From: Halocaridina rubra
Lineage: Eukaryota > Arthropoda > Malacostraca > Decapoda > Atyidae
Reading direction: 5' to 3'
NCBI GenBank assembly: GCA_037179515.1
Contig: JAXCGZ010013559.1
Location: forward strand, 15,001 to 79,000
Length of the DNA stretch: 64,000 nt
Position numbers and translations under genes: made by a program
In this document: in pieces, positions 53,721 to 64,000 of the stretch
Layout: each line of letters begins with the position of its first letter
Position numbering within the stretch: position 1 is the first letter of the stretch
The notes under the pieces: generated by a model
The model's database searches: none
Told to the model about the DNA's origin: nothing
Seen by the model: only the letters and a program-made list of their open reading frames with translations

Positions 53721-54014
53721 TTACCATTGTGTACTTGTATTTCTGTGGTAGTGTCTTGTGGGGGAGGGACTTTGCATGGACCAATGTCAGTGGAGTTAAT
53801 AGATTTGTGTACTAAGGTCTTGACGTTGCAATGTAAACTTAAGAGCGTGCATACTGTTATAGGAAAATATTATGCTTGTGTGGAGTTCCATATTGTGTCT
53901 AACCCAAGACAAGTGGCTGAATATATTTTAATGTAAAATTTATGAAATTTCTATTTTATATTTTAATATAAAATATTTCTGTGTAAATGGAGAGCAATGA
54001 CCTTCACACTGTAT

Positions 54015-54335
54015 GTGATGGTTTTGCGTCACTGACGCCCTTTTCTACAGAGGGCTAGGACAGTGCCTTCTTGCGAATTACTTTGCTTTTGGCAGATGGG
54101 GAATTAAGGATGGATGCCCTTCATGATGCTCTGCAATGGGCTCGAACAAGGGATTGTCGTTTCCTGAGTTGAGCGCTCTAGTCACTGTGCTACCACGTTC
54201 CCATATGGATACTACGCAATGTGAGCTATCATATTCTGAACAAATCTGGATTGGCAAAACCAAAGTTCATTGAAAGTTGGCACTGTCCTAACCCTAATAG
54301 AAAAGGGAGTCCGTGATGTAACACCAGATCATGTC
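54015..54335. mobile_element. Nested SINE composite (B reverse, A reverse, B forward)
   Basis: 54015-54095 is the reverse of the SINE B 3' part (gacgcccttttctacagagg), 54098-54202 a reverse SINE A (ggatgcccttcatgatgctc ... gctaccacgttccc), and 54250-54335 a forward SINE B 3' part (aaaagggagtccgtgatgta). Confidence 0.65.
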
Positions 54336-54364
54336 ATACTGTATATGTATATGGACATAGAGCA

Positions 54365-54535
54365 GGCCTCGCTAGTTAGTGGTATAGTCCATGAGTCAAG
54401 AAGTGCCGAGCCTGACAAATGTGGGTACAATCCCGCGGCGGGGCGTTAGGAAGGGCATCCAGCCTTAATACCTTTATAGCTCCAACATGTCTGTATCCAC
54501 CCCGATTCAATTGGAACTAAATGTGACATAATACT
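54365..54535 (+). mobile_element. SINE family A copy, well preserved
   Basis: ctagttagtggtatagtcca, B box gggtacaatcccgcggcg, gcgttaggaagggcatccag, tail accccgattcaattggaact. Confidence 0.75.
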
Positions 54536-54630
54536 GTATAAAATTTAATATGGGCTTGGTGAAAATAAAAGATAACATTTGCAACTGCTGATAAGCATGA
54601 GACTTGATATGATTTCATAATAACAATGAC

Positions 54631-55184
54631 ACTATAGCCTCTTCATTCAGACTTTGCCCTGGGCAGTGGAGAATGGAGAAATGTTCATTCCACCTCATTT
54701 TCTCCGCTGCTTCTTTACAATAATTAGTCCCGACTAGTTTTAGCTGTAGCAGGGAGACAGAAGATATAATGACCCATAATAGACTTACAAATGGTTTCTG
54801 TAAGTAATATCTAACTTAGACTAGAGTATATTGGAAGACGAAGCCATCAATTACAAGAACAGACAATTATTATGACGTCATTGTCTACAACCAATCAACG
54901 CTGAGCTACTTTGACATCACAAGTCACTTGAACCAATCAACGTGGATTTTTTTTGTTTCCCTGCCACGGCAGATTCATCAGCCTTCTTTTAAAATAATAA
55001 ATATATCCTAGTGAAATCTATTTGTAAGTTTATTATGGGTCATTACTCTTCAGTCACCTTCCTGCTACAGCTCAAACCAGTCGGGACTACTTATTGTAAA
55101 GTAGCAGTGGAGAAAATAAGGTAGGAATGAACTTTTCTCCCTTCTCCACTGCCCAGAGCAAAGTCTGAACGAATAGGCTATAGT
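54631..55184. mobile_element. 554-bp foldback element with ~165-bp terminal inverted repeats
   Basis: Left arm from actatagcctcttcattcag through agtcccgactagttttagct to ataatgacccataatagact (about 54800); the right arm is its inverted copy from aagtttattatgggtcatta (about 55027) to cgaataggctatagt at 55184. The interior holds ccaatcaacg twice. No open frame; a non-autonomous DNA element. Confidence 0.8.
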
Positions 55185-55274
55185 TTTTTATTTAATTTGT
55201 ATTCCTAATAGTTATATAGTTTATGCTGTACTGTGATGACTTTGGATAAATGTTGGCAATATAAGTTTGCTATT

Positions 55275-55415
55275 AATCCTCATTATGAGGAAGGACACAG
55301 ACAGGTTAGAGCTGGGAAACTAAATTTGTATGCCCTTCTAATGCCCCACCATGGGCTCCATCGTAAGACTGTCACTTCCTGAGTCGAGAGCTCTAATCAC
55401 AGCGCTACCATGGTC
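55275..55415 (-). mobile_element. SINE family A copy, reverse
   Basis: Reverse of ggttagagctgggaaactaa, gcccttctaatgccccacca, tgggctccat, gctctaatcacagcgctacc. Confidence 0.65.
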
Positions 55416-55499
55416 GGACGGAACGTATAGAAATAATTTAAGGTCTGTGGAACAATTTGTTACATTATTAACAAATATATAAACATTGTAGAGAGTGAC

Positions 55500-55640
55500 A
55501 ACTGTAGATGGGTTGGTAGTGCACTCGACTTTGATTCGTCAGGGCATTCACTGAGGGTAATGGTTGCACTCGCCAAAACCAAAGTTCTTTGAAAGAATCA
55601 CCAATAACAGAATGGGGGTCCGTGACACAAAACTGGTTCA
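55500..55640 (+). mobile_element. Internally deleted SINE family B copy
   Basis: Head gatgggttggtagtgcactc joins directly to gtcagggcattcactgaggg, losing the B-box region; ends atgggggtccgtgacacaaa. Confidence 0.6.
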
Positions 55641-55929
55641 TAAACATAATGAAGAGAACTGGTTTAATATAAGACATTGTGATCATGTACTTATATATCT
55701 TTACCTCAGTTTTGCCTCTCTTACCTGAAATAAGTTTTGCATCCGTGCCGAGTTAAGATTGGAGGCGAAGATAATTTAGAATAAGATGTCTCACTTTCTC
55801 ACACTCCTTGATGTGGTCACCTCTAGAGGGTCTGATGGAAGATGTATGAAATAAAAAATACTTTGAAGTTGTGAGACAGATGAGTTTTATCCAAGTGAGA
55901 AAATGATTGCCCTTTGTCTCCCGTAGCTC

Positions 55930-56670
55930 ATTCTCTCTCTTACTATCCTGGAGTAGAGAACCAATATACCTCCTCTGTGTTTCCCTTCACGTAATAGTTG
56001 ACTAAATTGGGCAGAGCAAGGGGACTGATACAAGGGGCCTCATTCTCTCTCTTGCTCTCCTTGGGTGGAGGACCAATATACCTGTGTTTACCTGCAAGTA
56101 AAAGTTGAATAATTGGGGCAGAGCGAGGGGACTGATACAAGTGGGCTTATTTTCTCTCTTGCTCTCCTAGAGCGGAGGACTAATATACCTTCCCTGTGTT
56201 TTCCTGCAGGTAAAAGTAGACTAATTGGGGCAGAGCAAGGGGGCTCATTCTCTCTCTTGCTCTCCTAGAGTGGAGAACCAATATACCTCTGTTTTCTTTC
56301 ATGTAAAAGTTGACTGAATGTGGCAGAACGAGGGGACTGATACAAGGGGGCTCATTCTCTTTTGCTCTCCTAGGGTGGAGGACCAGTATACCTCCTCTGT
56401 GTTTCCTGCAGATAAAAGTTGACTAAATGGGGCAGAGCGAAGGGACTGATACACTTGGGTTCATTCTCTCTCTTGCTCTCCTAGGGTGGAGGACCAATAT
56501 ACCTTCTCTCTGTTTCCCTGGAAGTAAAAGTTGACTGACTGGGGCAGAGTGAGGGGACTGATACAACTGGGCTCATTCTCTCTCTTGCTCTCCTAAAATG
56601 GGGGACCAATATACAGTACCTCCTCTGTGTTTCCCTGCAGTTAGAAGTTGACTACATGGGGAAGAGTGAG
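55930..56670 (+). repeat. Tandem array of a family C repeat segment, ~105-115 bp x 7
   Basis: Units restart at about 55948, 56063, 56170, 56268, 56373, 56484 and 56594, each with gtggaggaccaatatacctc, ctctgtgtttccctgcaggt, aaaagttgactaaatggggc, agagcgaggggactgataca, ctcattctctctcttgctct. The same text occurs singly as family C elsewhere. Confidence 0.85.
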
Positions 56671-56939
56671 AGAAATGGCATACAAGGGAGTTCAGGTAGG
56701 AAAACTTCAACCAAATTCCTTTTTACTGGATCTGTAGAAGTGTGTGGTTGTGGAATGAATGAGATTAAAAGGATGAGGTTAGTAGTAGGTTTGTGAAAAG
56801 AAACACTGTTGTTTTAGCAGTAAGCAAACAAGTATGGGACTTTTAGTGTGTGAGCTGTGTGCACTGACTTCGTCCCCTAACAAAGTGGGAGTGTGGCTTT
56901 TGTAAACAAATAGAACATTTATTTATATTATTTTTTTAA

Positions 56940-57120
56940 AGGAGAGACCCAGGGAGCAGTGACATGTCAGTGGTAAAGCGCTTAAGTCAGGAAGTGATGT
57001 GCCTGACAATTGCTAGTTTGTTTCTTCTGTGGGGTATAATGAGGGTCATCCTACCTTAATCCTCCAGCTCCAACCTGTCTGTCCATTCCTACTGAAATGG
57101 AGACTGAATGTGGCACATAA
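56940..57120 (+). mobile_element. SINE family A copy
   Basis: gtcagtggtaaagcgcttaa head; taatcctccagctccaacct and tgaaatggagactgaatgtg tail. It abuts the 90-bp array. Confidence 0.6.
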
Positions 57121-57660
57121 AACCGGAAATAATTATGAAGGGGGAGCAACAAGACTGGCTTGGCTGGCCATTTTGTAACCCAAGTTTGTTACAATCTTGT
57201 GTTGGTATGAAACCGCAATTAATTATTAAGGGGGAGCAACAAGGCTGGCTTGGCTGGCCATTTTTTAACCCGAGTTTGTTACAATCTTGTGTTGGTATAA
57301 AACCGCAATTAATTATTAAGGGGGAGCAACAAGACTGGCTTGGCTGGCCATTTTGTAACCCGAGTTTGTTACAATCTTGTGTTGGTATAAAACCGCAATT
57401 AATTATTAAGGGGGAGCAACAAGACTGGCTTGGCTGGCCATTTTGTAACCCGAGTTTGTTACAATCTTGTGTTGGTATAAAACCGCAATTAATTATTAAG
57501 GGGGAGCAACAAGACTGGCTTGGCTGGCCATTTTGTAACCCGAGTTTGTTACAATCTTGTGTTGGTATAAAACCGCAATTAATTATTAAGGGGGAGCAAC
57601 AAAACTGGCTTGGCTGGCCATTTTGTAACCCAAGTTTGTTACAATCTTGTACCAACACTG
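57121..57660. repeat. Six tandem copies of a 90-bp unit
   Basis: Unit starts at 57121, 57211, 57301, 57391, 57481 and 57571: aaccgcaattaattattaag, ggggagcaacaagactggct, tggctggccattttgtaacc, cgagtttgttacaatcttgt, gttggtataa. Copies are nearly identical. Because 90 is divisible by three, 190-codon frames stay open on both strands; I see no sign that either is a gene. Confidence 0.95.
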
Positions 57661-57669
57661 ATCCAATAC

Positions 57670-58365
57670 ATTCAATGGTGTATACTCATTTTGCCTGTTG
57701 AGCTCACAGTTACTGCACAAGAGATGCCAGTATCCCCCTCATTTAATCTTCTAAAGGTTATGGCAAGGAAATGGTATACCTGTACAACCGAATCCATGTA
57801 AAAAAAGTCAAGTAAATAAGTCACAGGAAAAAAGTCTAACCTAACCTATGACTTTTTTTACTACCCAACATGTGACTTGAGACTATTACCGTTTACGTTT
57901 TACTGTTGGGACCTCCAAGGTGCGATCAGAACTATGAAAAGTATTCCACTGGATCATCACTTCTTGTTTTGGGATGTCTCGTAGACTGTAAACTACTGAT
58001 ATTCCTATTGCTTCTGGCTTCCAGTTCTCTCTTTATCTCTTTATAGAATGTATAAAGGCATTATTCGGTAGTTCTGTTTTTCTTCTGAGGATACTGAGAC
58101 TTCCTTTCTGAATGCTGAAGATTTTAAGTCTTCCATGACATTTGATGTTCCAGAGAATTTCTTGATATCTGGAACAAATGAACAAGAAAATTATACAAAA
58201 TACAATTTCTGGAGATCATTAAATAGCTCGGTCATTTGGCAATACATTTTGATCAAGGTCAGATCAAATACTATTCAGAGACTAAAACATTGCATTGAAA
58301 AACTACATATTTAAGTTAATAATTAATCCATAAGATAAATATCACGAAATACACAAACTTGCGAG
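57670..58365. other. Non-coding stretch
   Basis: No gene or clear repeat recognised. Confidence 0.45.
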
Positions 58366-58369
58366 AGAG

Positions 58370-58530
58370 GGCTGTGGTAGTGTGGTGATTAGAGCATGCG
58401 TCTGAAGACTTGACACATGTGTTAGAGTCCATCACGGGGCGCTAGGAAGGGTATTCAGCCTTAATTCCCCAGCTCCTATCTACCTTTGTCCACCCCCCCC
58501 CCATTTGTATGGGGAGTAATATTGACACAC
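58370..58530 (+). mobile_element. SINE family A copy
   Basis: ctgtggtagtgtggtgatta head, cgctaggaagggtattcagc body, tail tgtccaccccccccccattt. Confidence 0.65.
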
Positions 58531-58989
58531 AAGACGACAACACAATACTTAGCAAGAGTATGAAGAACCATCTCGGATCAACAAGTATTGTTACAAACCA
58601 GTCAGTGGCCAATGCTATGTAAGTGGCTTCATATCTGTATGACTTTTATCTCAATAAAGTAAATATTACCTTAAAAAAACGTAAAACAGCAGGTAAACCC
58701 AAAATGCAAATTATAACAGGAAGTTGTCTGGGTTCAAATTCAGTATTCAAGGCTGGTAAATAATGGTCTTGGGGGGGAGGGGGGGAAACGTTCCAGTCAG
58801 GTCGGAGTCGTTATATTTACTTGATCCCAAATCTTAATGTCTCCGTTGAGCTACAAGCCAAAGTTCACTTGTCTAGATTTATACTTTGATGACAATAATA
58901 TTTATTCGTATACATATAAATTACATGAAGGAGTTTCTGGATTTTATATAAATATACCAATAAGTTAAAATTTCTAAGCAGCAATCCAT

Positions 58990-59180
58990 CCATATACCAA
59001 AGCCATATTCCCCCTTATAAGGAGGGTGGCTGAGTCAAAGACAGTACTTTGACTTTTTGTAGTAATTAAATACTGAGGAAGGATTCCCAGCCCCCTCGCT
59101 CTGCCCCATTTAGTCGACTTTTACGACACGCAGGGGAACACGGATGAAGTATTCTTCCCCCCCTCAGGGGGGTAAGAATA
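58990..59180 (-). mobile_element. Repeat family C copy
   Basis: cccccttataaggagggtgg, ctgagtcaaagacagtactt, ggattcccagccccctcgct, ctgccccatttagtcgactt, ttacgacacgcaggggaaca. One of the best preserved copies. Confidence 0.65.
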
Positions 59181-59260
59181 GTTAAAAGAAATAGCATAAA
59201 GGTTGTTTCCAAAGATATAAATTACCGAACCATGCACACACACACGCACTTCTCTTATGA

Positions 59261-59443
59261 TCGGTTTTACGTCACAGACTCCCAATTCTATTAAGGGCTA
59301 AGACGGTACCTTGTGAAAACTTTGGTTTTGACAAGTGCGACCGTTACCCTGAATGAATGCCCTTACTAACCTCAGACCGTGACGGGCCTCGAACCCACAA
59401 TCTGACGAATCAAAGGCGCAAGTGTTACCACTCGGCCACGTCA

Positions 59444-59448
<5 letters not shown>
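59261..59448 (-). mobile_element. SINE family B copy, reverse, followed by (TC)n
   Basis: Reverse complement carries the A box tggccgagtggtaacac, B box gtgggttcgaggcccg, and terminal gagtctgtgacgtaaaaccg. Its 5' side meets a (CT)n tract. Confidence 0.8.

Positions 59449-59519
<71 letters not shown>
59448..59519. repeat. (TC)n microsatellite
   Basis: Pure TC dinucleotides. Confidence 0.97.
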
Positions 59520-59520
<1 letters not shown>

Positions 59521-59739
59521 GCAATAATGTTAGGCAATGACAATAGGTAACATGAACTCAACACAGTTTTTCTAGTTTTTTTTTTCTAGGCCACAACCGC
59601 AACAAAAAGAACAAGTCGTAAGCGCAGTCGTGCGTTGACCTTCTCGTGGGAGAAAATAAAGAGAAAAAAAGATATACGTCAATGAAAAAAAAGCTAAAAC
59701 AATAGAGAGGTAATAGGTATCTGCCATTATACAGATGTT

Positions 59740-59945
59740 ATTACCTTATAATCCCCTTGAGGGAGGGGGTACAAGCATACTTCCTCCGTGTTCTCCTCTT
59801 TGTCGTAAAAGTCGACAAAGCATATATGGGGCGGAGCAAGGGGGTTGGGAATCCCCGACTCTGGATTTTCTTAACGCACGGAATCAAGGTGTGTTGCTTT
59901 GACTCAGCCACTCCCCCCTCATAAGGGGGATATGATCTTATATAT
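59740..59945 (+). mobile_element. Repeat family C copy
   Basis: In array orientation: acttcctccgtgttctcctc, gtcgtaaaagtcgacaaagc, ggggcggagcaagggggttg, ggaatccccgac, gctttgactcagccactccc. Confidence 0.6.
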
Positions 59946-60204
59946 AGAATGGGTAGTCTGTAAATAAGAGGAAAGATGATGATGATGATAATGAAAAAAC
60001 AATTAAATTAAAATAACTTCATATAGAAAATAATTCATGGATTCCATAACTCAGAGAATACCATCTGGCTGTTAAAGGTGTTTCATATATAACATTAGTC
60101 ACTTGTTGAAGGATAAGGTAATGGGTTCCCTCTTATTGTAGACCCAATGAGTGCAGTACTAGGTGTGTGGGGTCTATGCTGAACAGCATCTCTGTAAATT
60201 GAGC

Positions 60205-60207
<3 letters not shown>

Positions 60208-60281
<74 letters not shown>
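60208..60281. repeat. (AT)n microsatellite
   Basis: AT tract next to the 3' end of the reverse-strand LINE. Confidence 0.97.
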
Positions 60282-60287
<6 letters not shown>

Positions 60288-60339
60288 ATCTCTATTTCTC
60301 ATGCTAGAGAGATATATAGATAAATACATACATACATAT

Positions 60340-61880
60340 ACCTTGGCTGTTTCCCCTTTTAATTGGGGGTAGCCGACATCAAGAAAGGAAAACAAATAGG
60401 GGGATTACTTTGCTCTATGGGCAATGACGAGGGAGCTAGCGACCGTTCAGATGGCACTGCTGGAGTGCCACAGCCCATCCTCCCGGCTCTTCCACAACCT
60501 GTGTCGCTTCACAACTGCCAGCTCCTCCTACTGCCCCTACCACAGGGCTATCTCTGTAAGATGCAGCCCCGTGGTAACAGCAGATGCCCATCAGAGCCGC
60601 GTCACAATCGCTCGCCACTCATTTCTATTCCTAGCACGCTCGCTTGCTTCCCTCACATCTATCCTCCTATCATTCAGGGCTCTCCTTACTCCATCCATCC
60701 ATCCAAACCTAGGCCTCCCTCTAGCATTTCTCCCATCAACTCTCGCATTCATCACCTTTTTCAGCAGCCTTTCATCATCCATCCTTTCCACATGGCCAAA
60801 CCATCTCAGAACATTCATATCTACTCTGGCTGCAATTTCTCTCCTCACACCCGTTCTTGCTCTCACCACTTCATTCCTAACCCTATCCAATCGAGATACA
60901 CCAATCATACTCCTCAGGCATTTCATCTCAAACACATTTAGTTTCCGTCTCTCACTTACTTTCATACCCCATAACTCTGATCCATACATCACAGTTGGCA
61001 CAACCACTTTCTCATACAAAACTTTCTTAACATTCATTTCCAACCCTCTATTCTTCATCACTCCTTTCAATGCACCCAACACTTTACATCCTTCATTCAC
61101 TCTGACACACATCTGCTTCCACTCCACCATTTGCAGCTATAACCGAGCCTAAATACTTAAACTGATTAACCTCCTCAAGTGTCTCTCCATTCAACATAAC
61201 ATTCAATCCAGCGCCATCCTCATTTGTACACCTCATAACCTTACTCTTTCCCATATTCACTCGCAGCTTCTTTCTCTCACACACCATTCCAAATTCTGAC
61301 ACTAACTGACACAGCTTTTCCTCTGAATCTGCCACCACCACAGTATCATCTGCAAACAGCAACTGATTCAGCTCCCACTCGTTATCATTCCCATCTACCA
61401 TTCTCAAACCTCGACCACGCACCCGCTCATTCACCTCTCTTACAACTCCATCAATATACAAATTGAACAGCCATGGTGACATCACACATCCCTGTCTCAG
61501 TCCCACACTCACTGGAAACCACTCACTCACTTCATTCCCTACCCTAACACAAGCTCTACTACCCTCATACAAACTCTTCACTGCATGCAACAATTTACCA
61601 TTGATTCCATATAATCTCAAAACATTCCACATAGCCTCTCTATCAACTCTATCATATGCTTTCTCCAGATCCAAAAATGCAAAATACACATCCTTACCCT
61701 TTGCTAAATATTTCTCACATAACTGCCTAACTATAAAAATCTGATCTATACAACCTCTACCTCTCCTAAAACCACTCTGCACTTCCGCGATCACATATTC
61801 TGTCTTATCCCTAATCCTATTAACCAGTATCCTACCATACACTTTTCCTACCACACTTAACAAACTTATACCCCTAAATC
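60340..61880 (-). mobile_element. 5'-truncated, frameshifted LINE (reverse transcriptase)
   Basis: Reverse strand, reading down: 61863-61093 encodes an RT (FLDLEKAYDRVDREAMW motif A, VGLRQGCVMSPWLFNLYIDG motif B, FADDTVVVADSEEKL motif C) and 61130-60591 continues in another frame with the C-terminal tail (SELWGMKVSERRKLNVFEMK; WFGHVERM; RGRPRFGWMDGVR). A one-base shift near 61110 splits what was one ORF. The endonuclease half is missing. The 3' tail passes into a gtatgtatttat-rich stretch. Clade not assigned. Confidence 0.88.
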
Positions 61881-61977
61881 ATAGATGGTTAGATAGGTCT
61901 AGGAATGAGAGAATAAAAACACTGTAAAATGGCATCTTGAGTAGGTTACGATAAGTTGCAAGTCACATACTTGTATG

Positions 61978-63721
61978 TGATTACCTAATTGTGATTACCT
62001 AATTGTGTTTACGGGAAAGAGCCCAAAGCTCGTATCTTCCCGTCTCCTGATCGCTTCCATTTTATACTTAGTGATACTTATCATACCTGTCCTTAAAACT
62101 ATGGATTGAGATAGCATTAACTACCTCCTCGCTTAGCCAATTCCAATTATCAACTACTCTTACACTGAAAAAGTATTTCCTTACATCCTGCAAAGAAGTT
62201 TTCTTACCAAGCTTCAAACTATGACCTCTAGTTCTAGAGCCAGCCATATCAAAATATCGATCCCTATCCACTCTATCATAACCACGAAGGAATTTAAAGA
62301 CTGTCACCATATCCCCCCTCACTCTTCTAGCTTCGAGTGATGGTAAGTCTAATTCCCTCAGCCTCTCATCATAACTGAGATTGCGTATTTCTGGCACCAG
62401 TTTCGTGGCATGTCTTTGAACTTTTTCAAGCTTAGCTATGTGCTTTTTCAAGTGCGGATTCCAAAAGGGGGCTGCATATTCGAGTTTTGGCCTCACATAG
62501 GTTACATAAATATTTCTGAACATTTCCTTGTCCATGTGCCTGAAGTCTACCCTTACATTTGATAAGAATGCATATGCTGCCCTTACTATGCCATTTATAT
62601 GTATTTCTGGAGACAAATCTGCCAGTATGTTTACTCCTAGATCTCTCTCATTTTCTGTCTCTTGAAGTTGTACTCCAGCCACCGAGTAGTCAAGCTTGGG
62701 CCTTCTTGCACTTGTCCCCATTCTCATTACCTTACATTTTGAAGTATTGAATTTCATTAGCCACTTTTCTGACCACTCATGCAGATTATTTAGATCCTCC
62801 TGAAGTTCTCTACCATTGTTCTCGTTTTTTACTTTCTTCACAATCTTTGCATCATCTGCAAACATATTCATGAATGAATTTACAGACTCTGGTAGGTCAT
62901 TTACATATACAAGGAACAAAAGTGGCCCTAAAACTGAACCCTGTGGAACTCCACTACTAACTCTTCTCCATTCAGACACTGAGTGTCTTACTCTAACCCT
63001 CTGTTCCCTTCCTTCTAAGTAAGTTTTTATCCATTCCAAAACATTTCCACCTATTCTAGCCATTGATTGCAGCTTCCTAATAAGTCTCAATTGTGGAACA
63101 GTGTCAAACGCTTTCTGGAAGTCTAGGAATATGCAATCTGCCCAGCCCTCTCTTTCCTGTAAGATTTGGCTTACCTCATCATAAAATTCTAATAAGTTTG
63201 TTACTGTTGATCTACCTTCTCTGAAGCCATGTTGCCTCACTGACAAAAAGTTGAAGGATTCCAAGTGAAGAGAGATATGTTTCCTTAGTAGTTTCTCCAT
63301 AACTTTGCAAACTATGCTGGTCAAGGAAACTGGTCTATAGTTCAGAGCCGTATCCCTCCTTCCCTTTTTGAAGATAGGCATCACATTTGCTTGTTTCCAG
63401 CATCTTGGAATCTCCCCCGACTCCAGTGACTCCTTAAATATGACACTTAGTGCCACTGATATTGTGTTTGCGCATGTTTTAAACACATGAGGGGATATGT
63501 CATCAGGACCTGTAGCTTTATGAACATCTAAATCCATCAGTGCTTTGCATACCTCTGTGGCTGTAAGGTTGATGTTCTCTAATACCGACCCTTGAGCTTC
63601 TATCACTGCAATCTGAGGGGGTGGGGTATTTTCTACTGTAAATACTGACTGAAACTCCTTGTTCAATTCTTTGCAGATCTCTTCATCCGTCTCAGTGATG
63701 CTTCCATCCGCTGTGTGTGTG

Positions 63722-63722
<1 letters not shown>
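61978..63722 (-). mobile_element. 5'-truncated Jockey/CR1-type LINE with open reverse transcriptase
   Basis: One uninterrupted frame from 63722 down to the stop at 62068, about 550 residues: N-terminal RT fingers (ATGPDDISPHVFK, NYRPVSLTSIVCKVMEKLL), motif A FLDFQKAFDTV, motif B SSGVPQGSVLGPLLFLVYVN, motif C FADDAK, thumb (WLMKFNTSKCKVMRMG), and a C-terminal RNA-binding-like region (YVRPKLEYAAPFWNP; EKVQRHATKLV). No endonuclease: the 5' end is cut by an (AT)n tract. The 3' tail repeats cacaattaggtaat in sense orientation. Recent insertion inferred from the lack of stops. Confidence 0.9.

Positions 63723-63723
<1 letters not shown>

Positions 63724-63793
<70 letters not shown>
63724..63793. 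repeat. (AT)n microsatellite at the LINE 5' junction
   Basis: Pure AT tract where the RT frame is cut off; a Tyr-Ile run extends the frame artificially. Confidence 0.97.
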
Positions 63794-63797
<4 letters not shown>

Positions 63798-63942
63798 GTG
63801 GCATCAAAGTGGACTGCAAAACTTATACAAGTAATGATGAAACACTATGCTTCAAATATCCTGGTTGATGAGGATAAAGAGAAAAGAATCTCACATCAAG
63901 GCAAATTCTTTTCTCCAGAAATGATTCTTTTAAACACAAAAC

Positions 63943-63956
63943 ACACACACACACAC

Positions 63957-64000
<44 letters not shown>
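63943..64000. repeat. (AC)n then (AT)n microsatellite at window edge
   Basis: Short CA tract followed by an AT tract running off the window. Confidence 0.95.

Noticed and set aside
53505..53936. 143-codon frame after SERCA copy 2 as a new gene
   Set aside because: The first part is the C-terminal end of a LINE ORF seen twice more in the window.
55930..57660. CRISPR array
   Set aside because: Units are contiguous tandem repeats of 90-115 bp without unique spacers, in an intron-bearing animal genome.
57089..57701. Repeat proteins of ~190 residues on both strands
   Set aside because: Explained by a 90-bp tandem repeat whose length is a multiple of three; no start context or similarity supports a gene.
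60363..61152. Plus-strand frames of 192 and 242 codons
   Set aside because: They are antisense to the LINE reverse transcriptase on the minus strand, whose motifs are unmistakable.

Overview
The window is animal genomic DNA: AT-rich, intron-rich, full of microsatellites (above all long (AT)n tracts), tRNA-derived SINEs and broken non-LTR retrotransposons. The only protein-coding genes I can support are two SERCA-type Ca2+-ATPase genes in tandem on the + strand. The predicted protein lengths (1020 aa, and a 1002-aa splice form with a 9-residue instead of a 27-residue tail) match what I recall for crayfish heart and axial-muscle SERCA, so I infer a decapod crustacean. This is inference; no rRNA, tRNA or mitochondrial marker is present to confirm it.

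Layout. 1-6817: SERCA copy 1, entering from the left edge. Its first 202 codons lie outside the window; four 3' coding exons (1336-1426, 2056-4102, 5611-5728, 6617-6817) encode residues 203-1020. A weakly visible but phase-perfect alternative terminal exon sits 11.5 kb downstream (from 18289). It is joined from a donor inside the last exon (6734/6735) and replaces the 27-residue hydrophobic tail with VPDKIEMKW. The GC-rich block 18318-18955 is then its 3' UTR. 6818-18288 is otherwise AT-rich non-coding DNA with several decayed tandem repeats and a MITE.

19-32.5 kb: intergenic, holding (AT)n tracts, a ~200-bp degenerate tandem repeat, three copies of one LINE 3' end (one with an almost complete reverse transcriptase), SINEs and a foldback element. 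32521-53111: SERCA copy 2, complete: nine coding exons, 1020 codons plus stop, all splice junctions in phase, all catalytic and Ca2+-binding residues present. The four exons shared with copy 1 have identical lengths (91, 2047, 118 and 201 nt). Copy 2 has GC where copy 1 has the GT of the internal donor, so it probably makes only the long tail. It also carries proline at residue 802 (beside Ca2+ ligand D800), where copy 1 has leucine.

Copy 2 introns contain SINEs, decayed minisatellites, a 446-bp palindrome with outward-pointing tRNA-like heads, two Penelope-like element remnants in opposite orientation, foldback repeats with hammerhead-ribozyme-like cores, and an internally deleted mariner whose right end is about 90 bp upstream of the last exon. 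53.1-64 kb: intergenic repeats, including a 554-bp foldback element, a 7-unit array, a 6 x 90-bp tandem repeat, and two LINE reverse transcriptases on the - strand (60.3-61.9 kb frameshifted, 62.0-63.7 kb open).

Working together: both pumps would load Ca2+ into the sarco/endoplasmic reticulum. Copy 1 uses a compact codon set suggesting high (muscle) expression and has two C-termini. Copy 2 has more mixed codons, a diverged N-terminus and one C-terminus. The pair reads as a duplication followed by subfunctionalisation.
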